Of a stretch of 64,000 nucleotides of DNA, positions 31,641 through 45,400 are shown piece by piece. Position 1 is the stretch's first letter. Each line of letters begins with the position of its first letter. The DNA is from Lonicera japonica (lineage: Eukaryota; Streptophyta; Magnoliopsida; Dipsacales; Caprifoliaceae), in contig CM038464.1 in assembly GCA_021464415.1 (NCBI GenBank), positions 54,053,328-54,117,327 on the forward strand, given 5' to 3'. The notes below the pieces were generated by a model. The model worked only from the letters and a program-made list of their open reading frames with translations, searched no databases and had not been told where the DNA came from. The position numbers and the translations under genes are program-made.

Positions 31641-32670
31641 TTTGACTCAAATTTTCTTTCATTTTGGTGTAATTCATAATTTGTCCAACTCTGGATAAAA
31701 TTATTGAATTTAGACATCAATATATATATATATATATATATTTTCCACTTAAAGTTTCCTTCAATCTGAGTGGGTTTTAGTGTCATTCATTTATGTTTGT
31801 TTTTACTCTATTAAAATTTCAGCTTTAATCTAATAAGGAAAAAGTCATATGATTAATATATACATAAATTTCTCTTTACAATATTATCGTCCAATCCAAA
31901 ACACACACAAAAATTTATATTTTGTCTCTTATATCTATATTGTTTTAGGTGTTATTTCAGTTTTCTATTTTGTAAATAACTAACAACGGGTAATTTTTTT
32001 TATAATACATGGCTTCTCCGTTTGTTACTATAATTGCTTTCAAGATACTCCTCGATGAAATACTTCAAAAGTTAAACTTATATGTCGAGATCAAACTATT
32101 TCCTAAACATGGAGATTCTCAGACATATTGGGGCTTCTCTAAGTCAATTATATGTTTTGAAAATGTTGCCATTCGATCCACAATCAAATTTTTGAAGTTC
32201 ATTCACAACTTCCTCATAGTTACAACTTTGAGGATATGCAAATTTACAAATTGAATTTTGAGAGATTCGAGAGTGCCTTTGAAGAATTACGTCAAGAGTA
32301 CGTGGACTTGACGAAATTGATGGGAAGCCATAAATTTGCTAGAATACTTACATATGTTACTTTATTGTAAACTTCTTGATGTATTTTTTTTTAACTACAT
32401 GGTTTCTTTAATTTTTTTTTAAATTTCTAACTACATGGTATGTCTATATGGTATAACGAGAACTTTGAATTTGGAAATTTGTGATATTATGAATTTGTAA
32501 TTTTATATAGAGTATAATTTTATGAATTTGTAATTTTGTATAGAATGTAATATGAATTTGTAATTATGTAATATTTTAAAAAAGATATAATAAATAAAAG
32601 ACATAGAGAGAGTAGTTCACTTTATGTTAGATGTCAATTTTTGTTATTTTTCATAATATTTAATGCATAA
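31640..32670 (+). other. Intergenic; small open frames near 32009-32370, unrecognised
   Basis: A (TA)n tract sits at 31721-31741. A plus-strand open stretch from 32009 (ASPFVTIIAFKILLDEILQK) and, in another frame, 32230-32370 (FEELRQEYVDLTKLMGSHKF) look protein-like, but I cannot place them in any family. They may be remnants of a gene or element. Confidence 0.3.
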
Positions 32671-33439
32671 TTTTTAAGGGTGGTGATGTTGGCACCCCCA
32701 AAATCACTTGCTAACACTCCCACAAAAAAAGAAAGTTAAATTGTTATTTGCACCCCACTTGATTTAATTTAATACAAAAGTTAATTAACCTTTAATTAGT
32801 TTTCCACCACACTTATTCTAATTTAATACAAAAGTTAATAAATCTTAACTAAAATAACCAACAAAACTTTCACTATTGATGCAAGAAAACCTCCACCATT
32901 AACGCAAATGCTAAGCTTGAGAAGAATGGTAGATAAAAAAAGAAACTTTTGAACAAGAGAAGGAAAACAAGGAAGAAAGAGTTAATTAAAGAAATGTATA
33001 CATGTTTTTATTATGTTTCATAGTTTATAGTATTTTCATAACATACACATCATATATATATACAAACAACACATTTTTCTGTTTAAAGCACGAAGAAGGT
33101 TTACTCGATTCTCTGTAATTAAGTTGCAGGCTTGTACACTTGACTGCTCTCAACCGAGTATGGCCATTTTTGTGCACGGTTAAAAAAAGTTCATTCGATT
33201 GTCAGCGACCGAGTACATATAATATTACTCGATTATTAATAGCTGAGAGCGTGCTACAACTCTCGGTCCTCAATGGTCGATTGCACTGGTTTTTCAATTA
33301 TAAATGTTATAATATCTTATTTCTAGGATGTATGTTCTATTGAGTATATAGTATGGCCAAGTAAGTATAATTTAGTATATATTTGGTATGATTTAAATAA
33401 GTTATCGATTGAGTTAATTTTCATTAACATTTGTATTTT

Positions 33440-33835
33440 GTAGGTATTTTCTTCTCGGTTACGTTAATGGATTAGTACTAAAGTCAATGCTAATATGAGA
33501 ATACGTGCTTTGAAAGGGAGGAGTGCGATGCAACAATTGTTGAAGGTTCCCCTAGCCCATCCATTATGTTTATTGGTATAGGAGTAATGAAATAACAAAT
33601 GAGGTCTTAGATGGTGGGACGGTGCACACACCATCCGAGATTGTCATTTTGTCAAAGTAACGTTGAAAGACGGTGCACCACTTCCTCCTGTTGCTACATG
33701 GTGGGCAATTTTTCGTATCGACGAAGCAATGCCTTGAATGGAAGATTATATTGATAGGCTTGCTCACTATTTACAAATTAGGCCGATAAAGGATTTAACA
33801 AAAATAGACTTACCAATCATACTTGATTGATTGGT
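33440..33835 (+). pseudogene. Transposase/OTU remnant in the deleted MULE
   Basis: GGTATTTTCTTCTCGGTTACG follows TTTTGTAG, as at the second transposase intron of the large element. It jumps directly to NMRIRALKGRSAMQQLLKV (homologous to the NMRTHAMEGRSAMQQLFKV part), then after about 80 bp to the OTU end CHFVKVTLKDGAPLPPVATW, finishing IKDLTKIDLPIILD at about 33825. The internal deletion therefore removed most of the MULE core and the OTU cysteine segment. Confidence 0.85.
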
Positions 33836-34139
33836 AAGCCTATTGTGAAGTTTTTTGTTTATTTATATGGGAATATGCAAAATTTGTCGCATAAATAGTG
33901 TTTGATTGTCATTACATGTAATTTTTTGTTGTTCACAAAGTGTTAAGGATGTAACTTTTTGTATATGAATGACAACTTCTTCTAACCGAGTATATAATTT
34001 AGTGGATATATAATTGATAAGTGTGAATTATTATTGAATATTTAATTAATATTTTTGGTCCTCAATAGATTAAACCTTAATCGGTGGTGATCTACTGGGT
34101 AATACTAAAAACATTATGTTGGTCTTAATTTAATGAGCT

Positions 34140-34440
34140 CTCGAACCTTCATTCGGTTGCGAGAAACCAAGTGTGTTTAGTATCACTCGGCCGCTTACAA
34201 CCGATCATGATATAGCAACACTCAGCCACTCACAGCCGAGCATGGTAGCCGAGCATGATATAGCAACACTAGGCCGCTCATAGTTGAGCATGATATAGTA
34301 ACACTCGGCTGCTCTTAACCGAATGAAGGTCCCGATAATGTATCAATTTGACATTTTATGGGATTTTATACTCAATTGAGAGCAGCCAAGTGAACAAGCT
34401 TGTAACTCGGTTACGGGAAATCGAGTAAATCTTCTTCATG
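34140..34440. repeat. Palindromic tandem repeats of the deleted MULE (about 34-bp unit)
   Basis: Units such as ATATAGCAACACTCAGCCAC-TCACAGCCGAGCATG are repeated about four times, each a CTCGGC...GCCGAG hairpin, followed by TAACTCGGTTACGGGAAATC near 34410. A matching cluster lies at 33150-33290. Same type as the repeats of the large MULE, but with GAG/CTC-extended stems. Confidence 0.75.
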
Positions 34441-34848
34441 TTTTAAACAGAAAATTGTATTTTTTGTTTATATATTTGATGTGTATGTTATGAAAATAAT
34501 ACAAACAATGAAATAGGAATCGAGTAAACCTCCGACTGCTCTCTTTTATTAAGGCTTGCAAGATTGAGTCGTGTGAGAGATGGAGGCCTTTGTTTGGGGT
34601 AATTTGTTTTATATTATTATGTACTTAATGACGTTGTTAATTAATTAAGTAGAAGATTTATTCCCAAAAATAAGTGAGAGTATTGGGAGTGGTAGGTATA
34701 AAGTGGAAGTGTTATTAAGATAAAAGTGTAAAAGTTTGAGTGTTAATAAGACCGGGAGTATTAGCAAGTGCTTTTGGGAGTGCCAACATCACCGCCCATT
34801 TTTAAACACAATGTATGTTGTCTTATAGGTTTTGATAGTAAATTCTAA

Positions 34849-35347
34849 AGCCTCGTTTGATTCGGGTATTAAAAAGTGAGATGAGATTATTAATATTACT
34901 TTTTTTATAATACTTTGTTTAATTCACACAAATGTGCTGAGATTACTAATACTGGTACTAACTTAATACCACTCTTTGTGGTATAATTTAATACCGGGGG
35001 GAGGTGGTATTGTTTATCCAGGATTAAGAAAAAGGAATTATATATTTTCAAAAATGCCACTACTACTACTACTATATTATTATTATTTTAATTTTTTTTA
35101 AACAAATAATTTTTTGTAATTTTTTTTTCTTTTTTCTTTCTTTTTTTTTGTTAGTCCAAAATATAATCCCGAATGCGAGTTACAGAACTAAACATGGTAT
35201 TTACGTCAGCATGAGATATCCCAATATTAATACTGCATGAATCAAACAGAGTATTGTTATTAAATTAATACCAGGATTAATAGTCCAATACTATTAATAT
35301 TAGTATTATTAATCCCACTGATCATAATACCTGAATCAAACGAGGCC
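34849..35347. mobile_element. Tourist-like MITE, 499 bp
   Basis: Ends AGCCTCGTTTGATTCGGGTATTA and TAATACCTGAATCAAACGAGGCC give a 23-bp inverted repeat with two mismatches. The 3-bp repeat TAA flanks it (34846-34848 and 35348-35350). The sequence next to the ends is also complementary (repeated AATACTATTAATATT). A PIF/Harbinger-type MITE; it lies 51 bp from the right end of the deleted MULE. Confidence 0.9.
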
Positions 35348-35350
35348 TAA

Positions 35351-36270
35351 ATGTATAAGTTTTTATCAATATTCATATTTTGTATTAAAAGTGTTTACTT
35401 TTAAAGTTTTATAAAGAAAAGTTAAGATGGGAGAAATCCAACATGGCAATGTAAAATTTGTGTGCATTTTATATGAAATTCACTTTTATACAATTGTTGG
35501 AGTACTTTTTTTTTTAAAATACAATATGTAAATTTTACGTAGAATATGGTTTTGCACTCCAATTGAAAATGCTCTAAAGTGTGTATGTATTTTACATAGC
35601 AATTTTATATAACTATCAAAGGTACTTTCTTTTTCACACAATAAATTAATTTAATACAAGACACAAATTTTTTATACATTGACCAATGGGAGAAGGGGAC
35701 TAAAACTCAACAACTTGTTAACCGGGATATAATTTTGGCCTTAGGATAAACACAGTTATACACTGCTGTGATAAATATATATTTATAAAATGGAAATGTT
35801 CATTGGTATAAAACAAAGAAATTTTACATTTATCAATAATTTTTTTTTCAACTTAATAATTTATTAACTTAATCATTGAATTAGATAATTATTAGATATC
35901 AAATATGTATGCGACAAATAAATTCATTGAATATACTTAAGTCATTTATCATAATTATGTTATATTTTGAATTTCGAGTTTTTTAAAAATTAAGTTAATT
36001 TAAGCATGATGATTAAATAATTAGAACTATTAATTAATTTAAAATTTTATATGCCTAATAAACATGATAAAAATAACTTATTTAATAATAAAATTAATAA
36101 TTTATGATTCTAACTTAAAAAAAAAAAAAAAAAAAAAGACGTAAAAATTCTTAATCTTGGGCATCTAAAAAGTGGTCAGTGTTTAGAGAAAGCCACAATC
36201 AGTCCTGGAACTGGAAAGAAAAAGGAGCCAAAAAGAAAAAGGTTAAAACCCGTCTTCCTGTCTAAAGTCT
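35351..36270. other. Intergenic upstream of the helicase gene
   Basis: AT-rich with no coding block. A run of about 22 A lies at 36117-36138. The proximal part probably holds the promoter of the helicase gene, but I cannot pick out a TATA box with confidence. Confidence 0.4.
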
Positions 36271-36279
36271 GAACGAATA

Positions 36280-36440
36280 AAGCTACTCCTACCAACCTCT
36301 CCCCTTATTACATTCTCTCTCTTTCTCTCTCTCTACACTTGTAACTCTATCCCACTGTTTTTAGGGTTTATTTTTTCCCCCAATTCTCAACTTTTTTTCA
36401 CCTCACCACTCTTTCTAGAGTTTTCCCCTCTTCCTAAACC
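36280..36440 (+). promoter_or_regulatory. Pyrimidine-rich leader with telo-box-like motif before the helicase start codon
   Basis: A CT tract (TCTCTCTCTTTCTCTCTCTC, 36313-36336) is followed by TTTTTAGGGTTTATT, containing the AGGGTTTA telo-box-type motif, and then more C/T-rich sequence up to ATG at 36441. Such features are common in 5' leaders and core promoters of plant housekeeping genes. The assignment is by composition and position only. Confidence 0.55.
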
Positions 36441-39400
36441 ATGAACAGAGATATTCCTCCAAAATCATTCCCAAACACGCGGCGAGGTTCTGTTCCGGCG
36501 AATTTCCGGTCGGTTCGACAACCCTACCAGACTTCGTTCCGGCGAGGTCGTCCTCCCGGACCACCGCCAGGCTCCTTCAACCGCCACTGTCCTAACTTCA
36601 TCATCGAGCTATCATCATACGATAAGAATGAGTGTGTTACGAAGGCTCACGTCCACTATTTAATCTCCAAGCTCAAGTGTAAACCTGATAATTTCAACGT
36701 TTACGAGAACGGTATTGATAATAATTTACGTTTATTATTGTTTAAATTAGTTTGTTAATCTAAAGGTGCTTTCTTTTTTTATGAATGCTAAATACTAATC
36801 CAAACTCTGAAACTGCTGTTTGTTTTTATTATGAATGAGTCTTTGAATATTAACTGTTTGTTTAAATTAAGTTGTTAAAATTCAGAATTAGGTATTCAGC
36901 TGTGCTGATACCGAATGTTTGATCATTAAAAAATATATCCAGTGGGGGATGGAGGGGGCAGGGGCCCACCCGAATTTTGAAAATTTGCTGAGTACCCATT
37001 AGGTTTTTGAAATTTTGAGTAGTAATATTATTATTTTGCTATGTGTATAATAAGGGCCATTGTTTTTGAATCTTGAAAATGTATAAAGAGGGTAAAGAAT
37101 TGCGTGGCTGAGATTAAAGATGTTTTTTGAATGGTTGTAGTGCCTTTAACATGGATTACGACCTAGTGTATAAACATGCTACACTTTATTGGCCCCGTCA
37201 ATTTTTTTATAAGTAAAATTTATAACATTTTGGGCTTAAACATATAAATACAAATTCTAATCTTGCATACAACGGGATTTACTAGTATAAAAATGCAAAT
37301 AAAACAACACGTAATAATTGCAGGTCTTTATCGGTTAGCTTAGCGCCCCCCACCACCCCCAAAAAAATTTAAGTATTCTGGATCTGCCACTGTCTATTAA
37401 CCTCTTAATTATTTAAAAAATAAAAAGCTTATTGCACCTCTGAATGCTTAATCTCTCCCATTAAGCATTCAGATGCAAAATCAAACACTCCTAAATGTAT
37501 GTACTTGTTTATTTTATCATTGAATTAGTGATAAGGCTGGTTGTAGAACTAGAGAATTATTCTATTCTGATCAATGTGATCATTGTGTTGGTTTTTCTCC
37601 AGTAAAAAGAATGTCTTGTATTTATTAATAAATTATCGTTTTTGTTTTTTTGATTTGTATCATTTATAAATGTATGTACTTGTTTAATTATCATTTGAAT
37701 TAGTGAAAAGGCTGATTGTAGAGAATTATTCCATTCTGATTAGTGTGATCATTGTGGTGGTTTTTCCTCAAGGGAAAAGAATGTAGTTTATTTATTAGTA
37801 AATTATTATTTTATTTTTTGGTTTTTTTTGGGTTTGTATCAGGTATAAATGTCGGTAGCTTGTTTTTCCAGCAGTGGCCAGAAGCACTTGAAACCCTAGT
37901 AGAATTGTGGGAAAATAGGCTTAATGGAATTCATATGTTGTTGCCTAGGCTAATACATAATCTGTTGGTGCCTTCGGATATAGAAGATGTTAAAGATCGG
38001 TTGAAAAAGCTATTTGTGGAGCATGTAAAGAGGTTGATTGAAGGTGATTTGGTGAAGAAGTGGGAGAAGAAGCTAGGGATTGTGTCCAGTGAAGTTCAAA
38101 AAGTTAAGTTGATGCTTGCGAAGCCTAAATCTGTGATTGGGTGGAATGAGCTTTTGACGAAGAAGAAAGGGCTTTCATCTGAGGAGGATTTGATTAAAAG
38201 GAGGTTGGAAGAATATGAGTCTGCTATGAAATGTATACTTTCTCATCTTGAAGGGAAGCAATTGGAGGATGAAGAAGAGGTGAAGGTGTTTAGATTTGGA
38301 AGAGATTTTGATTGGGTTAGGATTCACTTTTTGATGATGAGGGAGTGCCGAAGGCTTGATAATGGGTTGCCAATTTATGCCTTTAGGAGGGACATTCTAA
38401 GGCAAATACATGAACAACAGGTAAAAAAATAATATACTCTGACCCTCTAAAAAAGACGTGTTTTTTGTCATTTTACTTGCTATCTGTTTGGAAATTGAAC
38501 TAGGGCTTTCATTAATCAAATAAACAGTCCGCCTTTTCTTTTGGGGGTTTCTGGAATCAGGGTGCGCTTCTTCCTAATATCGATGTATGAAATTTCATGA
38601 TAGCTAAATAACTTTTCTCCTTGAAATGTGTTTTTATTCTTTTGTACAAAGTGAAGAAGTGAAATAGGCCCTTAATTTGGGATAGAGGGGGAGTTAGTTT
38701 TAGTGTGTGTTTGATTGTCAAATTTTTCCATGGAAAACTTGGCAAAAGATAGAAATGTGTACTTTTACAACACCTAGCAGAGTTTGATTGCCTGAATTGT
38801 CTAGGCAAATGAATTCCACCCAATTCCATGGTACAACAACAATTTTAGGTGATTGAATTTTCACCACCAATATTAGGAATTCTAGGCAAGGTGGAAAAAG
38901 CTCAAACGTAAAAGCTCTGACAAAATGTGCAATCAAATGGCAAAAGTTGGAAAATATTTCATCATTACATGGAAATAGTACATATTTGCCCCCCTTAGAA
39001 AGTAAATGCTATCACTCATCCTAGAATGCATTTTCCATGGAATAATTGCCTAGAAAGTAGAAACCAATTGCCTGGAATTGGGTGTCTTTCCACCCCAATT
39101 CCATGCTTACTATCTATCAAACCCTCATTTCATCTTTTAATAAATACCAATGAACTCTTTCTTTTAAATCAAATATTTCTTATTGTCCACATCTTTGATC
39201 TCAACACCACTTAAACAACCCTTGTGTGTACGTATCTGAATCTTGACTGAGCAATATCATAACTTCAACTTCATAGAACTTAAAAGCTGTAGACATACTA
39301 TCCTTTGTATGAGATTTGCTCTGTATGTAATATGTTATACAGAGGAGCAGATGATTACAAATTGCTCAATATGATATATAATACAAGGGAATGTGTGTCT

Positions 39401-42400
39401 AGAATGTGGCAGTAATATTCTAGTTAAAGAATGTACCCATACGCAATCAGACCCCATGATTACAAAAAAAATATTTCTGAATATCCTTAGATATCATTTT
39501 GTTTTAATATAAATTTATTGATTCATTCATTTAATTATATCATTAGAATAATGGTGGCTGTGTGAATTACATATGGAATACTTGGAACCATGCCAAGCAG
39601 AAATATTTGAAAAAATTGTTCTGCACTGCAGTATAGTTGTTAAAATTGTACGATTCAGTAAGCGATTCATCAAGTCAGCGATACAGAATCGTATAGATAA
39701 TCGAAATTGATATAGAATCGCAAAGTATTGTATGATTCGCGATACGATTCACGATACGATACGCGATTCAGTTTGACTCCTGAATTTTTTTTCTTTTGAA
39801 ATAGCTCGTTTTTATTTTCAATATAACTTCTATATTACTTTTTATTTTCATATACAGTAAAAATTGCAAAACCCTAGCACAGTTTGGTGATCTTTTGCAT
39901 GTTTTATGTAGCAATTATGCAATTTGATCTGTAAATATTTGGTTTATGAATAACTACTATAGATATTGGAATACTGGAATAGGAATAAGATAATCGGAAG
40001 CTATTACAATATATTTTACACTTGATTTGATTCTTCTACTAATTAAAATCTATTTTGGTTCGTCTTCTATTTTTTCTGTTTATGTTAAGATTAAGTAAAT
40101 AATATTCTTACATAGGTTCACAGTAGGAGTGCTTGGAGCCTAAAATCTTTTTGCCATAACAACAACGTCCATTAGACAATGTACTATGTCTTATATGTTA
40201 GGTTTTACATTATACGATTCACTATTTGACAACTATGCACTGCAGCCATACGTCCTAACTTTCATTTTACTTTATAACCTATTTTATATGCATTGTATTT
40301 TAAATTAACATGCTAGTAAGAGCTTACTTTATCATTGTTCGAGTCGCAGACCTTGAAAGAAATGGGAAACTAGTTGTTGAGGTGGTCATTTGATTTTTCC
40401 CTCCTTTCTACCTCAGAAGGGACTTATTTCTTACTTCTCCAACTGAGACTTTATTGGGATTGAGATTCTTCGAAAATAGGAAAGCCAGTTTTTATTGGAA
40501 GACTGATGATGATTGTGCTCCTGAACTTAATTCCGTAGAAAGATATCGGGCCCAAAACTAGGTTTTCAAAATTTATGGAAGGATATGCATTATAAAGCCC
40601 TAAATGTGTGGTCATATTTAAACCCCTGGAGCACTACATTTTAAACCACTACTGCTTAAAGAAGGGCCAGCTCAAGCAACCTAGTTTGTCGGTCCTTGGG
40701 AGTTGGGATCCTTTTGGTATTGGACTAGAATAATGGTTCTCTTGTAACTGACCTACCCCTCTCACCTTGAACAAACCTATCTTTAGGCTTGGCAGTGCCC
40801 ACACACTTATCAATGTGCCCCAGCACTTGTATGAACTTCAACTTAGAGTCCTTGCTCTGATTTGAATGAATAAACTTTTGACGCCTTTATTTTTCATTTT
40901 GTATTTTGAGTTTGTCTTGGTTCATTAAAAGTCAAACGTGTTTATGTTTGTATTTATTTTGGTATTTCTTTTGATTGCTATTTTCACAGATAACGGTATT
41001 GATTGGAGAAACTGGTTCAGGAAAAAGTACACAGTTGGTTCAGTTCCTTGCTGATTCCAAAGTAGCTGGTGGTGAGTCTATTATATGCACGCAGCCCCGC
41101 AAGCTTGCGGCCATCTCATTGACCCAAAGGGTTAAAGAGGAAAGTTATGGGTGCCATCAAGATACTTCAATCATCTGTTATCCAACGTATTCATCCGATC
41201 AGTCATATGATTCTAAGGTTATATATATGACGGACCACTGCTTGCTGCAGTACTACATGAGTGACAAGAACTTATCCAAGATATCATGCATCATTGTTGA
41301 CGAGGCACATGAAAGAAGCTTAAACACTGATCTCCTTTTAGCAGTCTTAAAGAAATTACTTCCCCAGAGACTTGATCTGAGGCTTATCATAATGTCTGCA
41401 ACGGCTAATGCAAACCAGCTTTCTGACTACTTCTTTCGTTGCCAGACTCTCCATGTGGTGGGCAGAACTTTTCCGGTTGATACCAAGTATGCCCCTTGTG
41501 CATTGGAAGGCCCTTCGGCTTCCGACATTGTTGCTTCATATGTTTCAGATGTTGTGAGGATGGTAACTGAGATACATAGAATGGAGAGTGAAGGAACCAT
41601 ACTTGCATTCTTGACTTCTCAAATGGAAGTTGAGTGGGCTTGTGAAAAGTTTCAAGCTCCCTATGCAGTTGCATTACCTTTACATGGGAAACTTTCTCAC
41701 GACGAGCAACTTCGCGTTTTCCATAGCTATCCTGGAAAAAGAAAAGTTATATTCACTACAAATCTTGCTGAGACGTCATTGACAATCCCGGGAGTCAAGT
41801 ATGTGGTTGATTGTGGCATGGTGAAAGAGAGTCGGTTTGAACCTGGCACTGGTATGAGTGTTCTCAGAGTTTGTAGGATCAGTCAGAGTTCTGCTGAACA
41901 ACGGGCAGGCCGTGCTGGTCGAACTGAACCTGGAAAGTGTTATAGACTTTACTCAGAACACGATTTTGAGTTGATGCCGCCTCATCCAGAACCTGAGATT
42001 CGTAAGGTTCATCTTGGTGTTGCAGTTCTTAGGATTCTTGCTTTGGGTATCAATGATATGCAAAATTTTGATTTTGTTGACGCACCCAGTGCTAAAGCTA
42101 TTGAAATGGCCATTAGAAACCTTGTTCAGTTGGGAGCTGTTACACACAAAAATGATGCTTATGAATTAACGAAAGATGGTTGGGATTTGGTTAGGTTGGG
42201 CATTGAACCTCGTCTAGGAAAGATAATTCTTAGCTGCTTCCAACGACGTTTGGGTAGAGAGGGCCTCGTTCTGGCTGCTGTTATGGCTAATGCAAGTAGC
42301 ATATTTTGCAGAGTTGGTACTGAAGAAGATAAGCGAAAATCTGATCGCTTTAAGGTTCAATTCTGCCACCACAACGGTGAACTCTTCACTTTGCTCTCTG

Positions 42401-45400
42401 TTTACAAGAAATGGGAAGATGTGCCTTATGACAAGAGGAATAAGTGGTGTTGGGACAATAGCATCAATGCAAAATCCATGCGGAGATGCCAGGAAATGGT
42501 GCAAGAACTAGATTTTTGTTTACAGAATGAACTTCGTGTTATTATTCCTAGTTATTGGCTTTGGAATCCAGAGGTGCATTCAGGAGCATGACAATACTTT
42601 GAAAAATGTGATACTCTCTTCTCTTGCAGAAAATGTAGCTATGTACTCGGGATATGATCAGCTTGGTTATGAAGTGGCGTTGACGGGAAATCATGTTCAA
42701 TTGCATCCTTCATGCTCTTTGCTGAACTTCAGTGAAAGACCAAGTTGGGTCGTCTTTGGTGAAATCCTTTCTGTATCTAAAGAATATTTGGTCTGTGTAA
42801 CTGCTATCAATGTTGAGTGTTTGTATTCTCTTTGCCCTCCTCTCTTTGATGTCCCTAAGATGGAAAGTCGGAAGCTGCAACTAAGGGTTTTGACTGGTTT
42901 TGGTAGTACATTACTAAAAAAATTATGTGGGAAGTCAAACAATGGCCTTCTTCATCTCGTTTCACGCGCTAGAACTGCCTTTGAGGATGAAAGGATTGGT
43001 GTTGAAGTTAATGTTGACCGAAATGAAATTCTATTATTCGCCTCTTCCCAAGACATTGAAAGAGTCTGTAGTCTTGTAAATGATGCGTTGGAGCACGAGA
43101 GAAAATGGCTGGAAAATGAATGCCTGGAAAAATGCTTGTATCATGGTGGGCGTGGTGTCTCTCCTCCTATAGCTTTGTTTGGAGCTGGTGCCGAGATAAA
43201 GCATCTGGAGCTTAAAAATAGATATTTGACTGTTGATGTATCTCATTCAGATGTAAGTGCTATAGAAGATAAGGAGCTTTTGATGTTTTTGGAGAGAAGC
43301 ACCTCTGGTTGTATTTGCGGAGTCCACAAGTTAATTGGAGTTCCACAAGAGGGTGAGGAGAAGGAAAAGTGGGGAAGAATAACATTTCATTCACCTGATG
43401 CTGCTAAGAAAGCCGCCGACAAGTTAAATCAAGTTGAATTCAATGGCGCCTCGCTGAAGGTGACTCCTTCAAAAAGCACATATGGAAGTGATCATAAGTT
43501 GTTTTCCTTTCCCGCTGTTAAAGCTAAACTATATTGGCCTCGTAAGTTCAGTAAGGGGGTTGCATTTGCGAAGTGTGCAAAGCAAGATGTTGCTTCTGTG
43601 GTTAATGATTTCTCAACGGTGCTAATAGGGGGGAAGTTTGTTCGGTGTGAACCTAGCGTGAAGTCAATGGATAGTGTTGTGATAGGTGGGCTTGATAGAG
43701 AACTCTCTGAGGCTGAAATTTTTGAGGTACTAAGGACTGCAACAGATAAGACAATCCTGGACTTCTTCCTGGTGAGAGGAAATGCTGTGGAAAATCCTCC
43801 ATGTGATGACCTTGAAGAAGCACTTCTGAAAGAAATCTCCGCTTTTATGCCTAATCGAAATCTTCACAGGAACTATGTCCGTATTCAGGTCTTCCCACCA
43901 GAACCGAGAGATAATTTCGTGAGAGCATCAATTACGTTCGATGGAAGCCTGCATTTGGAGGCAGCAAAAGCTTTGGAGCAACTTGAAGGGAAAGTATTAC
44001 CTGGATGTCTTTCTTGGCAGAAGATAAAGTGCCAGCAGCTGTTTCACAGCTATGTATCCTGCCCTTCACCTGTCTACAGTGTTATCAAAGAGCAACTGGA
44101 TTCTTTACTTGGAAGGCTCCGCCATCGAAAGGGTATTTTCTCTTTTACTGCTTTTCTTAAGCTATTAGTTGTTTTTTTCTTTCACATTTTCGTAACCCTG
44201 TTAGTCACAAATTATTCGAGACGTGAAATCAAAATTTTTGAACCCCCACTCTCCTCCTAGAGTCAATGTGTTGACCCTCACGGCCTCACCCTCCTTATGT
44301 GAGGTTTAACATTCTTGGCAGAAATTACCAAACTAGAAAGGTGCCACTTGATATTTTGTATTTTCTATGCAAAATATAATTACCTTTTTTTATTTTTTTT
44401 ATTTTATGTTTCCCCCCTATGAAATTCCTTGAGAATGTTTGAGATCATCAGCTTAGAGAATTTTGTGAACCCTGCAAAATGGTTTTATTTCTTAGGATGC
44501 TCCAGATAATCACCATAAGGAGCATAATAACCCTGCAAAGGGTAGATTATTGAAAACTGATTTACAGAGCCTTTGTTATGTGATTTGTTTGCTTGCTTCT
44601 TAGTTTTTATCATGCCATTTTATATTTCCTTTGCCCCTCATGATCTTCACCTCACTTTGGTTTGCAGTTTGTTTATGTTAGACCATCTTTATCGAAATAC
44701 TTTATCATTACCAATGGCACGCTGTGCGCCTTAGTGAGAAAAGACAGTGAGCTTTGTTATTGCTGAAACCTAAATGTTAAGTCAGCAACACTTCCAAATG
44801 CCACTTCTTCCCGTCGCATCCGTCTTCAGGATGATCTAGCCACAGGTTCACTTCTCAGTGAGTGAAAGATTTTTACCTGGGTCGTTGAAAGCTTCTATAG
44901 TAGAACTCATTCGAAACTACTTCTTCTCTGAAAGTGGTTTTTTTTACCCTGCCCATGAGAAAAAAATATATGAAAATGTTGTCTTCGTCGTTATAATGGA
45001 TTTACTGATTTAGGGTGTCACAAGGGTATTTTGTTTGAAGCAGTAGGGTTGTTATATCTCTTTCTTTGTTTCTATTTGTCGTTATTTGTAGTTATAGGTG
45101 TCATTTGGTTCTTGTTCTATGTTAGATATTTTTCTTTGCTGAATCGTTTTGTTGATGTCACAAGCCAGGTAGTATTTATATAGTGTGTCTGAGATCATTA
45201 TATGTATAATGATAAATTTACTTTCCTCTTAAAGGCTCTACTTGTGACGTGCTAGAGAATGCTAGTTAACCTTAATTTAGGGGCCACAATTCTTCGGCTT
45301 TTCAGTATATCTGTAACCATAACAAGTGGTGTTAGAGCTTTCCTTCCTTCATGGCTGAAAGCACCAGACTCCAACTGTGGAAGAAATGTTGATGAAGCAG

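Larger units (their letters stand above)
32678..34797 (+). mobile_element. Internally deleted MULE, 2120 bp, related to the 3.5-13.4 kb element
   Basis: Ends GGGTGGTGATGTTGGCACCC and the complementary GAGTGCCAACATCACCGCCC begin TIRs that extend about 45 bp (CACTTGCTAACACTCCC on the left, GGGAGTATTAGCAAGTG on the right). The exact 8-bp repeat ATTTTTAA flanks the element (32670-32677, 34798-34805). It keeps a transposase first-intron-like region, a short transposase piece, the OTU end and palindromic repeats, but lacks most of the transposase. It must be mobilised in trans. Confidence 0.92.

Noticed and set aside
39632..40237. Possible exon or RNA gene within helicase intron 2
   Set aside because: The segment is fully explained by a hAT-type MITE with an exact 8-bp target duplication.
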